NCBI RefSeq assembly: GCF_031834615.1
Contig: NZ_CP115543.1
Span: 62,001 to 126,000, forward strand
Source of the DNA: Stenotrophomonas aracearum
GTDB taxonomy: Bacteria > Pseudomonadota > Gammaproteobacteria > Xanthomonadales > Xanthomonadaceae
Length of the DNA: 64,000 bases
Reading direction: 5' to 3'
Positions 55,631 through 63,407 of the stretch are shown in pieces. The notes beneath the pieces were generated by a model that saw only the letters and a list, made by a program, of their open reading frames with translations, made no database searches and was not told where the DNA came from. The position numbers and the translations under genes are program-made. The first letter of the stretch is position 1. Each line of letters begins with the position of its first letter.

Positions 55631-55676
55631 TCGGTGCCTTTCGGCCAAATGTACTGCGTGTGCCTTTCGGCCAACG
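55603..55676 (-). ncRNA. Candidate small RNA of about 73 nt
   Basis: The minus strand between a promoter-like pair (see 55682-55710) and a strong terminator contains no open frame. It carries the segment TTGGCCGAAAGGCAC twice (about 55635-55649 and 55660-55674), each able to form a GAAA-loop hairpin (GCC-GAAA-GGC). It ends in GAGGCCCGC-GAAA-GCGGGCCTC followed by six T. The layout of two identical short hairpins and a terminator resembles a protein-sequestering or target-binding sRNA. Not matched to a named family. Confidence 0.6.
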
Positions 55677-55681
55677 ACTGA

Positions 55682-55710
55682 AGTCTAGATCCTTCGATCA
55701 TGCTGTGCAA
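55682..55710 (-). promoter_or_regulatory. Promoter of the candidate small RNA
   Basis: TTGCAC (55710-55705) and TAGACT (55687-55682) are separated by exactly 17 bp on the minus strand. Transcription would start near 55675, directly at the first repeated hairpin. Confidence 0.55.
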
Positions 55711-55751
55711 GGACGGATGCGTCGGCCAACATTCTAAAAAACTATTTAATA

Positions 55752-56330
55752 TCAATATGTTGAAGACGCTTCATCGGGTTCCAACGGTCGAGGAGCAGGC
55801 CTATCTTTACGGCCTGTTTGCGACACTACGTTCAAAGAGTCCAGAAGACCTTGGCAGCCAATTGCCCTGATCACTGCCCGCTGGATGGAAGCCAAGCAGT
55901 CCTCCGAAACCCTGGGCGGCGGCGAACCGCGTCGATTCAGCGGTCTGAGGCGATTGCGGTCTACCGTCTGGATCATGTTGGATTTGGCCCAGCAGGTCGC
56001 GGCGTCTCCGTACCGGGCGAGACCAGGTAGATCCGACCGCGCCAAGCGGACGTGCAGCCCTCTTGCTTCGCCCGCTTTTCGCGGGTTGCTGTGACAGTCC
56101 TGCGTGGTGCTGATGGGAACAACCAGATACTGGCCTTTGTGGTCGCCAAGGATCACCACGGGCCGCGGCTTCTGGATCTCATAGGGAATCGGACCTTGGA
56201 ACTCAGTCCTCGTGAACTCGGTTCTGCCACTGTCATCTCTCAGGACGGGAGCGCCTTCTGCATCAAGCAGCGGCCTGTACCTTCCAAAAAGACATTCATG
56301 GATCTCGCCCCGCTTTATTCGGGAGTTCAT
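55752..56330 (-). CDS. PemK/MazF-like protein without visible antitoxin
   Basis: The 192-residue protein has a PemK/MazF-type N-terminal half: RGEIHECLF, IPYEIQKPRPVVILG and YLVVPISTT, the strands that form the RNase active site in MazF toxins. It is longer than typical MazF (about 110), with an Arg/Pro-rich C-terminal extension. No small antitoxin gene lies next to it. ATG has AAGGG upstream. The 3' flank is unusually AT-rich (55735-55765), consistent with acquired DNA. It may be a regulatory or lone homologue. Confidence 0.72.
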   Translation of the reverse strand: MNSRIKRGEIHECLFGRYRPLLDAEGAPVLRDDSGRTEFTRTEFQGPIPYEIQKPRPVVILGDHKGQYLVVPISTTQDCHSNPRKAGEARGLHVRLARSDLPGLARYGDAATCWAKSNMIQTVDRNRLRPLNRRGSPPPRVSEDCLASIQRAVIRAIGCQGLLDSLNVVSQTGRKDRPAPRPLEPDEASSTY

Positions 56331-56800
56331 CGCTACGCCCTTGATATTTTCCGCCGGGTTGTAGCACCGGTTGACTCCGGGAGCAGGTACTGCCGCACCG
56401 TTCGATCATGATCCACGTTGCACCTGACGGGTCCAAGGGGGGGAAGCACCGCTGAAAACGGTCGTTTGCGAGGCTGCGGAGTCAGACTGCTGGAGTTGTT
56501 CCCCGGGGAAGCGCGATGTCGTCGTTGGCTACCTCGGCAACAACACTGCGCGTACCCTGTCCGTATCCCGCGAATGATGGCAGCTCAGCAGCAGTGCCAG
56601 TAACCCTGGTGGCAGATGCCGCACGAGGGAGATAAGTGCTGGTCACTACCTGAAGACATTCAGTTTGGTCCGTATCCGGTTTTACATTTCCGGCCCCGGA
56701 TCTTGGTAATCAATGACCCGCATTTGCGACGCTGTTGTTGTACTGCAACAATTGTCTGGTAGCGCCGGTCCACCACCCCTCCCAACACAGCCTAATCGCC
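56331..56800. other. Long intergenic region before the third TonB receptor
   Basis: These 470 bp have no convincing gene. Short frames are present (for example 56418-56603) but lack ribosome sites and similarity. Near the receptor the sequence TTGTTG-TACTG-CAACAA (about 56736-56752) is an inverted repeat that could be an operator, and AATGACCCGC resembles a degenerate copy of the uronate operator. The rest shows nothing recognisable. Confidence 0.45.
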
Positions 56801-59068
56801 ATGTTCTCGAACCGCACTGCCCACGGCCGTACTCCGTCCGTGCACCCCCTCGTACTCGCTCTTGCCGCCCTGCTGCCACTGACGGCCGCAGCCCAGGATG
56901 CCCCCGCCACCAAGGATCCGGTCGCGCTCGATACCCTGCAGGTCACGGCGCAGCGCCGTGTGGAAAACGCCAAGGACGTGCCGGTGTCGATCTCCGCCAT
57001 CCAGGGCGAGAAGCTCGACGTACTCGGTTCGGCCGGTGACGACATCCGCTTCCTGTCGGCGCGCGTGCCGAGCCTGAACATCGAATCGTCCTACGGTCGT
57101 GCCTTCCCGCGCTTCTACATCCGCGGCCTGGGCAATACCGATTTCGATCTGAATGCCTCGCAGCCGGTGTCGCTGGTGTATGACGACGTGGTGCAGGAAA
57201 GCCCGCTGCTCAAGGGCTTCCCGCTGTTCGACCTGGCCGGCGTGGAAGTGCTGCGCGGCCCGCAGGGCACCCTGTTCGGGCGCAACACCCCGGCCGGCGT
57301 GGTCAAGTTCGACTCGGCCCGTCCCTCGCAGGATGCCGATGGGTACGTGAAGGTCTCCTACGGCACCTACGACACCTGGAACACCCAGGCCGCCTACGGT
57401 GGTCCGCTGACCGACCGCTGGTCCGCACGCGTGTCGGCGCTGTACCAGCGCCGCGACAACTACGTCGACAACACCCGCCCGAACGCCCCGGCCGAGGGCT
57501 TTGAAGGCTATGACGAAGCCGCTGGCCGCGTGCAGTTCCTGTACGAAGGCGACGAGTTCGAAGCGCTGTTCAACCTGCACAAGCGCAAGCTCAACGGCAC
57601 CGCGCGCCTGTTCCGCGCCAACATCATCCAGCCGGGCAGCAATGCGCTGGTGGAAGATTTCGACCGCGACAAGGTGTCCAACGACGGGCAGAACTTCTCG
57701 GAACTGGAAACCTGGGGCGGCAGCGCACGCCTGCAGTGGAACCTGGGCAGCGTGACCCTGCACTCGATCACCGGCTATGAAACCGCCGAGTCGCTCAACC
57801 ATGGCGATATCGACGGCGGCTACGGCGCCAGCTTCCTGGGTGCCGGCAACTACGGCCCGGGCTTCATTCCGTTCCCGTCCGAGTCGGCCGACGGCCTGCC
57901 GCACCACCGCCAGTGGACCCAGGAATTCCGCGTGGAATCCAACGAGTGGGGCCGCTTCGACTGGCAGGCCGGCGTGTTCTACTTCGATGAAGACGTCACC
58001 ATCGACAGCTTCAACTACGACTCGCTGACCCCGGGCAACCCGCAGACCGGCCACGCCGTGCAGAGCCAGCGCAACAAGGCCTGGGCGGCGTTCGCCTCCG
58101 GCGACTTCGACGTCACCGACAAGTTCAAGCTGCGTGGCGGCGTGCGCTATACGCAGGACAAGAAGGACTTCACCGCCAGCGTGCTGCAGGCCGTGCCGGG
58201 TGGCACGCCGGTAAGCGGTCCGTACATCGCCAACACCGATGTCGATGACGTGAGCTGGGACCTGAGCGGTGTCTACCAGATCACCGACAACGTCAACACC
58301 TACGCACGCGTGGCGAAGGGCTTCCGCGCCCCGTCCATCCAGGGCCGCCTGGCCTTCGGTGGCGTGTCGCAGGCCGACTCGGAGAAGGTGATTTCGTACG
58401 AAGTGGGCGTCAAGGCCGACCTGTTCGACCGTCGCGCGCGCCTGGGCTTCAACATCTTCCGTTACAACGTCGATGGCCAGCAGTTGATCGCGGTGGGCGG
58501 CAGCAACAACACCGCCACCCTGCTCAACGCCGACAAGACCATCGGCCAGGGCGCGGAGCTGGACTTCGAGGCCTACCTGACCGACCACGTGCTGTTGACC
58601 CTGGGCAGCAGCTACAACGACACCGAGATCAAGGACCGCGACCTGGCGGTGGCGATCTGCGGTGGGGGCTGCACCATCACCGACCCGACCACGGTGATCA
58701 ACGGCGGCACCTACGCGCTGGTCAACGGCAACCCGCTGCCGCAGGCGCCGAAGTGGATCCACAACATGACCCTGCGCGCCGGCTTCCCGCTCAGCGACGC
58801 CAACGAACTGTATGTGTACACCGACTGGGCCTACCGCAGCCCGGTGAACTTCTTCCTGTACGAGTCGCCGGAATTCCGCAGCCGCTCGTCGCTGGAAGGC
58901 GGCCTGCGCCTGGGCTACAACTGGGAATACGGCCAGTACGACGTGGCGGTGTTCGGCCGCAACCTGACCAACCAGACCCGCGTGGTCGGCGCGATCGACT
59001 TCAACAACCTGACCGGCTTCCTCAACGAGCCGCGTACGTTTGGCGTGGAGTTCACCGCGAAGTTCTGA
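56801..59068 (+). CDS. TonB-dependent receptor
   Basis: The 755-residue receptor has a signal peptide ending TAAAQ, a TonB box (LDTLQVTAQRR), and a plug with VPVSISAIQGEKLDVLG, FYIRGLGNTDFDLN and VEVLRGPQGTLFGRNTPAGVV. A barrel follows, with the terminal aromatic in FTAKF. The plug sequence is that of the broad FyuA/IutA-like class common in Xanthomonadaceae, so a siderophore, sugar or plant-derived compound is possible. No transport genes are adjacent. ATG at 56801 is chosen because the signal peptide begins there. Confidence 0.94.
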   Translation: MFSNRTAHGRTPSVHPLVLALAALLPLTAAAQDAPATKDPVALDTLQVTAQRRVENAKDVPVSISAIQGEKLDVLGSAGDDIRFLSARVPSLNIESSYGRAFPRFYIRGLGNTDFDLNASQPVSLVYDDVVQESPLLKGFPLFDLAGVEVLRGPQGTLFGRNTPAGVVKFDSARPSQDADGYVKVSYGTYDTWNTQAAYGGPLTDRWSARVSALYQRRDNYVDNTRPNAPAEGFEGYDEAAGRVQFLYEGDEFEALFNLHKRKLNGTARLFRANIIQPGSNALVEDFDRDKVSNDGQNFSELETWGGSARLQWNLGSVTLHSITGYETAESLNHGDIDGGYGASFLGAGNYGPGFIPFPSESADGLPHHRQWTQEFRVESNEWGRFDWQAGVFYFDEDVTIDSFNYDSLTPGNPQTGHAVQSQRNKAWAAFASGDFDVTDKFKLRGGVRYTQDKKDFTASVLQAVPGGTPVSGPYIANTDVDDVSWDLSGVYQITDNVNTYARVAKGFRAPSIQGRLAFGGVSQADSEKVISYEVGVKADLFDRRARLGFNIFRYNVDGQQLIAVGGSNNTATLLNADKTIGQGAELDFEAYLTDHVLLTLGSSYNDTEIKDRDLAVAICGGGCTITDPTTVINGGTYALVNGNPLPQAPKWIHNMTLRAGFPLSDANELYVYTDWAYRSPVNFFLYESPEFRSRSSLEGGLRLGYNWEYGQYDVAVFGRNLTNQTRVVGAIDFNNLTGFLNEPRTFGVEFTAKF

Positions 59069-59092
59069 TCGCGGTGTGATCGGATGAAACGA

Positions 59093-59126
59093 GAACGGCG
59101 CGGAGAGATCCGCGCCGTTCTTGTTT
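59093..59126 (+). terminator. Rho-independent terminator of the TonB receptor
   Basis: GAACGGCGCGGA-GAGA-TCCGCGCCGTTC (12-bp stem) followed by TTGTTT, 24 bp after the stop and just before the convergent phosphatase gene. Confidence 0.9.
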
Positions 59127-59129
59127 ACG

Positions 59130-59969
59130 TCACAGCGCGCTGGCGGGCCTGATCTTCAGCACGCTCTCTTCGGCTGCGCAGTCGCGGCTTGAACCCACGC
59201 CAGCTTTCCGTGCCGCCGCGATTTCCTTGCGGGCGGCCAGCAGGTCACTCTGGAACGCGGCGTTGTCATGCAGCCGCGCCACCGCCGCGGCACCCATGAA
59301 CCGGCCTTCCAGGATGTCGCTCTGCCAGTGCACGTTGCACACCAGCCGGCTTTCGCCGTAATTGCGGCCGCGTGCCTGGATCGCATCGGCACGCTCGGGC
59401 ACGATTTCCGAGAGGATCAACGCCCAGGCCCAGCCGATCGAGGTATGGCCGGAGGGGTAGGAGCCGTTCTTGCGCAGGCCGTCCTCATCGTCCGGCGTGC
59501 AGGTCGGTTCGCCATTGACCATGAACGGGCGTGAGCGCTGGTACTGGTGCTTGGCCGCGCGCGTGGCAGCGCTGGCGTCGATCCGGCTGCGCTCGAGCAG
59601 GCGGTACAGCGCCGGGGTCTTCCCTGCATCCACATCCAGCCCGATCGCGCAGCTGAACTGGTTGGCGCCTTCCGGGAAGCCCAGTTCGGCGTCGCGGTGC
59701 GCCTGCTCCCAGCGCGGGCTGCCGCGCAGCGCGCGGGCCTCGCGGCTGACCTGCTCATCCAACGCAAATCCGGCCGACCCCGCCACCGGCGGCGCCGGCA
59801 CCAGCGCCAGGCTGGCCGGCACGGCATCGGCGGCAAGGTAGCCCACTGCCTTGGTCACCACCGTGGCCTCCACCGGCGTGGCCGGGGCCTGTACCGAGGC
59901 GCAGCCCGCCAGAACCCCCAGCAGGGCAGTGGTCAGCAGGGGACGGAGCAGGGCGGTGGCATAAGGCAT
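59130..59969 (-). CDS. PAP2-family acid phosphatase lipoprotein
   Basis: The 279-residue protein has a lipobox (LLGVLAGC, Cys23). The class A acid-phosphatase/PAP2 signature is complete: Lys140 and Arg147-Pro148 (KHQYQRSRP), GSYPSGHT (His175), and Arg208, His214, Asp218 (SRLVCNVHWQSD). It hydrolyses phosphomonoesters or lipid phosphates in the periplasm. ATG at 59969 fixes the signal; the frame upstream is open but without similarity. It converges on the TonB receptor. Confidence 0.93.
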   Translation of the reverse strand: MPYATALLRPLLTTALLGVLAGCASVQAPATPVEATVVTKAVGYLAADAVPASLALVPAPPVAGSAGFALDEQVSREARALRGSPRWEQAHRDAELGFPEGANQFSCAIGLDVDAGKTPALYRLLERSRIDASAATRAAKHQYQRSRPFMVNGEPTCTPDDEDGLRKNGSYPSGHTSIGWAWALILSEIVPERADAIQARGRNYGESRLVCNVHWQSDILEGRFMGAAAVARLHDNAAFQSDLLAARKEIAAARKAGVGSSRDCAAEESVLKIRPASAL

Positions 59970-60278
59970 GGGCGGGTCTCGACGTGCGCGTGAAGCCGGC
60001 ATGATCGCAGCTTCCAGCCCGCCTGCCAGCCGCCGCAGGTCATGCCGCCAGACCCGGCACGGCGCGCTGCATCGCCGCCGTGGGATTGGTTTCAAATGCG
60101 ACGAACCCTGTACTGGGTCACGGACTGGGATCGCCAGCCGGCATAGGTTCTGCATTGGCGCCATCACCTGTATGCCGGTTCCCGATCAATGGAACCAATG
60201 CACGGGGCGTCAGCAGTCAGGGGGAACCACCAACGGTAGAGCGGGGCTCTGCCCCGCTGCCCAAACGGAGACGAAAGA
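59970..60278. other. Intergenic region with inverted repeats and a SMAG element
   Basis: These 309 bp separate divergent genes. CCGGCATAGG (from 60139) and CCTGTATGCCGG (to 60179) form an imperfect stem; overlapping it, TGCATTGG (60151-60158) and CCAATGCA (60195-60202) form another. A SMAG follows at 60236. No gene is seen. The stems may be a regulatory RNA structure or decayed repeats. Confidence 0.5.
60236..60258 (+). repeat. SMAG stem-loop upstream of the lipase-like gene
   Basis: GTAG, then AGCGGGG-CTCTG-CCCCGCT, ending 20 bp before the ATG at 60279. Confidence 0.86.
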
Positions 60279-61160
60279 ATGCAAACCACTGCAGTGGGGA
60301 AGGGCATCGGCCTCGCCCTGGGACTCATGCTGGCAAGCGCCAGCGCCCACGCCGCCGATGTGCTGGGCGTGGCGTTCGTGCACGGCACCGGCAAGCAGAC
60401 CGATGCGCGCGCCGACTACTGGCAGCCGGGCATCATCGACACGGTGCGCCAGGGGTTGCCCAACAGCGCCAATTACACCGTGGTCAACTGCGATTTCGAG
60501 CAGTACATGTGGAAGCCCGAGGCAGCCGGTTGCCTGGCCGGGCAGCTCACCACGTTCATCAATACGCGCGGCATAACCAAGCTGGTGGTGATCACCCACT
60601 CCAACGGTGGCAACGTGGTGCGCTGGATCCTCTCCAACCCCACCTACGACAGCCGCTACCCGAAGCTGATCCAGACCATCAGCAAGGTCACCGCGCTGGC
60701 ACCGTCGTCGGCCGGTACGCCGCTGGCCGACGCGGTGCTCAACGGCAACGCTTTCGAGGCCTCCGTAGGCTGGCTGCTGGGCTACCAGAACGATGCGGTG
60801 CGCATGCAGCAAGTGGGCTGGATGGCCACCTACAACGCGCAGAACCTGTACGGCACCGCGGGTCGCCCGGCACTGCCCCGACCGTTCCGCGCAGTAGTCG
60901 GATCGGACGTCGAATCCGCGGTGTGGGACAGCAACAGCTACTGCGGCGGCTATGCGCAGAACGTAGGGCTGGAACTCACCCAGAACTGGCTCAACAGCTG
61001 TTCCGACGGCTTCCTGGAGTGCAGCAGCCAGAAGGCGGCGGGCAGCGTGCTGTTCACCGACAAGGCACGCACCAACGGCGCCGAACCGCTCAGCCACAAC
61101 CAGAGCCGCCGCGAATGCTTCGGCCTGGGCGCGATCCTGCGCAACGACCTGACCCTTTGA
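60279..61160 (+). CDS. Secreted alpha/beta hydrolase, lipase-like
   Basis: The 293-residue protein has a signal peptide (cleaved near SAHAA). The fold follows secreted triacylglycerol-lipase relatives: GVAFVHGTG oxyanion strand, then VITHSNGGN with the probable nucleophile Ser108. The motif is HSNGG rather than the usual GHSxG, and the spacing suggests the nucleophile elbow is retained. Several cysteines (CDFEQ, AAGC, YCGG, CSDGFLECSS) suggest disulfides. It is co-transcribed with the DUF4785 gene 10 bp downstream. The substrate is unknown. Confidence 0.8.
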   Translation: MQTTAVGKGIGLALGLMLASASAHAADVLGVAFVHGTGKQTDARADYWQPGIIDTVRQGLPNSANYTVVNCDFEQYMWKPEAAGCLAGQLTTFINTRGITKLVVITHSNGGNVVRWILSNPTYDSRYPKLIQTISKVTALAPSSAGTPLADAVLNGNAFEASVGWLLGYQNDAVRMQQVGWMATYNAQNLYGTAGRPALPRPFRAVVGSDVESAVWDSNSYCGGYAQNVGLELTQNWLNSCSDGFLECSSQKAAGSVLFTDKARTNGAEPLSHNQSRRECFGLGAILRNDLTL

Positions 61161-61170
61161 GGAGCACGCC

Positions 61171-62379
61171 ATGACGTCACGACTGAGCTTGGCCATCGCC
61201 GTGGCCGCAGCAGTGTTTGCACTGCCCTTGCAGGCAGCACAACCATTGCAGACCGCACGCGCGCCGGATGCGGTGGCGCCGAGGGTGGAACGCGCGCCCA
61301 TGCCCGATGCGACCATCGAACGCGCCCCGGTGCAGTTCGCCTGGGCGCTCGACCCGGACCAGGCGCTGACCGCACCCGCGCCCTTCACCGCATTGAGCCG
61401 CAGCTACTGGGACACCGTGGACGCCTCCAGCCTGCAGCGCGGCCTCGAGCTGCCGCTGACCGCACCGGATGCGGTGATCCAGGTCAGCCCGGTGCAGGGT
61501 GCGCGCCCGCTGGAAGTGGAACAGCTGCAGGTGCGCGACCCCAACGGTGCGCAGGCGCTGGACACGGTGGTCGACACCCAGCAGCTGCGTGCCGCTGGCA
61601 TGGGCGTCAACGAGGGCAGCGCAATGGCCCGCACCGGCGCCAGCATCGCAGTGGGCAGCTACCGACTGCAGGCGCCGCAGGCACAGGGTCGCTATGTGGT
61701 GCAGGTGCTGGAACCCAACAGCCCGATCGCATTGCAGCTGCAGGCCGACCGTCAGCAGGTGCTGGCCGGAGGGCGCATCGCGCTCAGCGCCCGCCTCCAG
61801 AACGATGGCGGCAGCACCGCGTTGGCGGCAGGCCGCTCGGTGGCGCGGGTGCTGCCGGCGGCGGGCGAAGCCCTGCTGGTGGCGCCGGACGGTCGCAGCT
61901 GGCCGGTACCGCTGGTCGCCGGCAAGGACGGGCTGCGTGCGCAGGTGACGATTCCCGAGGACATCGGGCAGGCGCAGGGCCTGTGGGAACTGCAGGCCTT
62001 CGTGACCGCGCAGGGCGTGCAGCGTGACGCCAAGGTGGCGTTCGCGGTGGCCCGGCCGACCGCGCGCTTCAGTGGCCAGGCCGAGGTGGATGCGGCCCAG
62101 CGTCAGGTGCGGCTGCCGCTGCGGATCGGCGCGCCGGGTCGGTACGAGGCGCGCGGCACGCTGTACGCCACCGGGCCGGGGGGCGTGCTGCGGCCGGTGG
62201 CGCAGGCGCACAGTGCGGCGTGGTTCGAGAGCGTCGGAGGCGGTGAGCTGGTACTGGCCTTCGACAGCGTGGCCTTGCCCAGCGGCTATGCCGCGCCGTT
62301 CGAGCTGCGCGACCTGCAGCTGCAGGACCAGGGCCGGATGGCGCCGATCGAGAGCCGGGCGGTGGCGGTCAGGTTCTGA
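61171..62379 (+). CDS. DUF4785-like secreted protein
   Basis: The 402-residue protein has a signal peptide (LAIAVAAAVFALPLQAAQ). It is rich in beta strands and appears to contain two or three immunoglobulin-like modules (GSYRLQAPQAQGRYVVQVLE; GRIALSARLQNDGGSTAL; LPLRIGAPGRYEARGTLY). It fits DUF4785, a family with no known catalytic role. ATG follows GAGGAG, 10 bp after the lipase-like stop, so the two are an operon; it may be a secretion partner, inhibitor or accessory of the hydrolase. Confidence 0.82.
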   Translation: MTSRLSLAIAVAAAVFALPLQAAQPLQTARAPDAVAPRVERAPMPDATIERAPVQFAWALDPDQALTAPAPFTALSRSYWDTVDASSLQRGLELPLTAPDAVIQVSPVQGARPLEVEQLQVRDPNGAQALDTVVDTQQLRAAGMGVNEGSAMARTGASIAVGSYRLQAPQAQGRYVVQVLEPNSPIALQLQADRQQVLAGGRIALSARLQNDGGSTALAAGRSVARVLPAAGEALLVAPDGRSWPVPLVAGKDGLRAQVTIPEDIGQAQGLWELQAFVTAQGVQRDAKVAFAVARPTARFSGQAEVDAAQRQVRLPLRIGAPGRYEARGTLYATGPGGVLRPVAQAHSAAWFESVGGGELVLAFDSVALPSGYAAPFELRDLQLQDQGRMAPIESRAVAVRF

Positions 62380-62392
62380 TGGATTTCCGGGG

Positions 62393-62415
62393 AGCCACGC
62401 AGGGCGTGGCTCTAC
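62393..62415 (-). repeat. SMAG stem-loop between convergent genes
   Basis: Minus-strand GTAG followed by AGCCACGC-CCT-GCGTGGCT, 13 bp after the DUF4785 stop and just before the ABC ATPase stop. Confidence 0.85.
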
Positions 62416-62428
62416 CGGTAAAAGGGCT

Positions 62429-63259
62429 CTACCCCGCGAACGCGGTCAACCGCCCGTCGTGCTCCACCACCTGGATCGGCCCGCCAAACACTTCAGACAA
62501 GGGACCGTCGCGCAGCAGCTCCCCGCGCGTTCCATCGGCCGCAATCCGCCCACCGCGCAGCAGCACCACGCGTTCGATTTCCGGAATCACTTCTTCGATG
62601 TGATGGGTCACCAGCACCAGGGTGATGCCCTGCGCGGCCAGCGTGCGCATGGTGGCGATCAGGTGCTGGCGGGCCACCAGGTCCAGCCCGGTGGAGGGCT
62701 CGTCCAGCAGCAGCGCCTGCGGGCGGTTGACCAGCGCCCGCGCGATCAGCACGCGGCGGGTCTCCCCGGCCGAAAGCTCGGCGTAGCCCCGCTGCAGCAG
62801 CGGCAGTGCGCCGGTCAGGGCCAGGGTTTCACGCACCCGGGCGCGCATGTCGTCGGTGACCTCGCGGAACGCCGGCACCACGAAGCTGGCGAAGAAGCCC
62901 GACAGCACCGCTTCCTCCACGGTCAGCCCGGGCATGTCCGACAGGTTGCTGCTCAGGTCGCCGGTGACGATGCCCAGCTGCGAGCGCAGCCGGTCCACCT
63001 GCCAGCGGTTCTGGCCCAGCACCCGCACCGCCACGGTGCCGTCGGCATGCGCCAGCGGATACAGCTCGCGGGTGATGAGCTTGATGAAAGAGGACTTGCC
63101 GCAGCCATTGGGCCCCAGCAGCGCGGTGTGCTGGCCCTGCGCGATGCGCAGGCTGAGGTCGTGCAGCACCCGGACCTGGCCGCGGATGACGCAGGCCCGG
63201 TCGAGTTCGATCAGGGGCGCGGCGGCCAACGCGGCCGACGGAGGGGTAGCAACGGTCAT
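62429..63259 (-). CDS. ABC transporter ATP-binding protein (ModF/Fbp-like)
   Basis: The 276-residue ATPase has Walker A GPNGCGKSS (Lys55), signature LSAGETRR, Walker B ALLLDEPSTGLD, and the switch His in VTHHIEEV. It has no membrane part. The N-terminal sequence (VIRGQVRVLHDLSLRIAQGQ) and a single nucleotide domain fit ModF/YhiH-like ATPases whose partner is unknown. No permease gene is visible beside it. The start at 63259 is the first with plausible family similarity, although no strong ribosome site is seen; an ATG further upstream would give a hydrophobic extension. Confidence 0.85.
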   Translation of the reverse strand: MTVATPPSAALAAAPLIELDRACVIRGQVRVLHDLSLRIAQGQHTALLGPNGCGKSSFIKLITRELYPLAHADGTVAVRVLGQNRWQVDRLRSQLGIVTGDLSSNLSDMPGLTVEEAVLSGFFASFVVPAFREVTDDMRARVRETLALTGALPLLQRGYAELSAGETRRVLIARALVNRPQALLLDEPSTGLDLVARQHLIATMRTLAAQGITLVLVTHHIEEVIPEIERVVLLRGGRIAADGTRGELLRDGPLSEVFGGPIQVVEHDGRLTAFAG

Positions 63260-63407
63260 GAATGCGGGGGCAATGCTCACGAAGGGGGAAAACAACTGAA
63301 TGACTACGCAAAAATGGCACCAGACGGATGAAGTTTGCAACGTCTGGCCCCATCATGGCGGGAACTGCCCTGTTTCCCTGCTGGCCGATCCGGCCCGGAG
63401 TCCTGCG

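Noticed and set aside
56418..56603. Short open frame in the long intergenic region
   Set aside because: No ribosome site, no similarity, cysteine- and arginine-rich as expected by chance.
56792..58762. Open frame of about 656 codons antisense to the third TonB receptor
   Set aside because: Shadow of a gene with clear receptor motifs.
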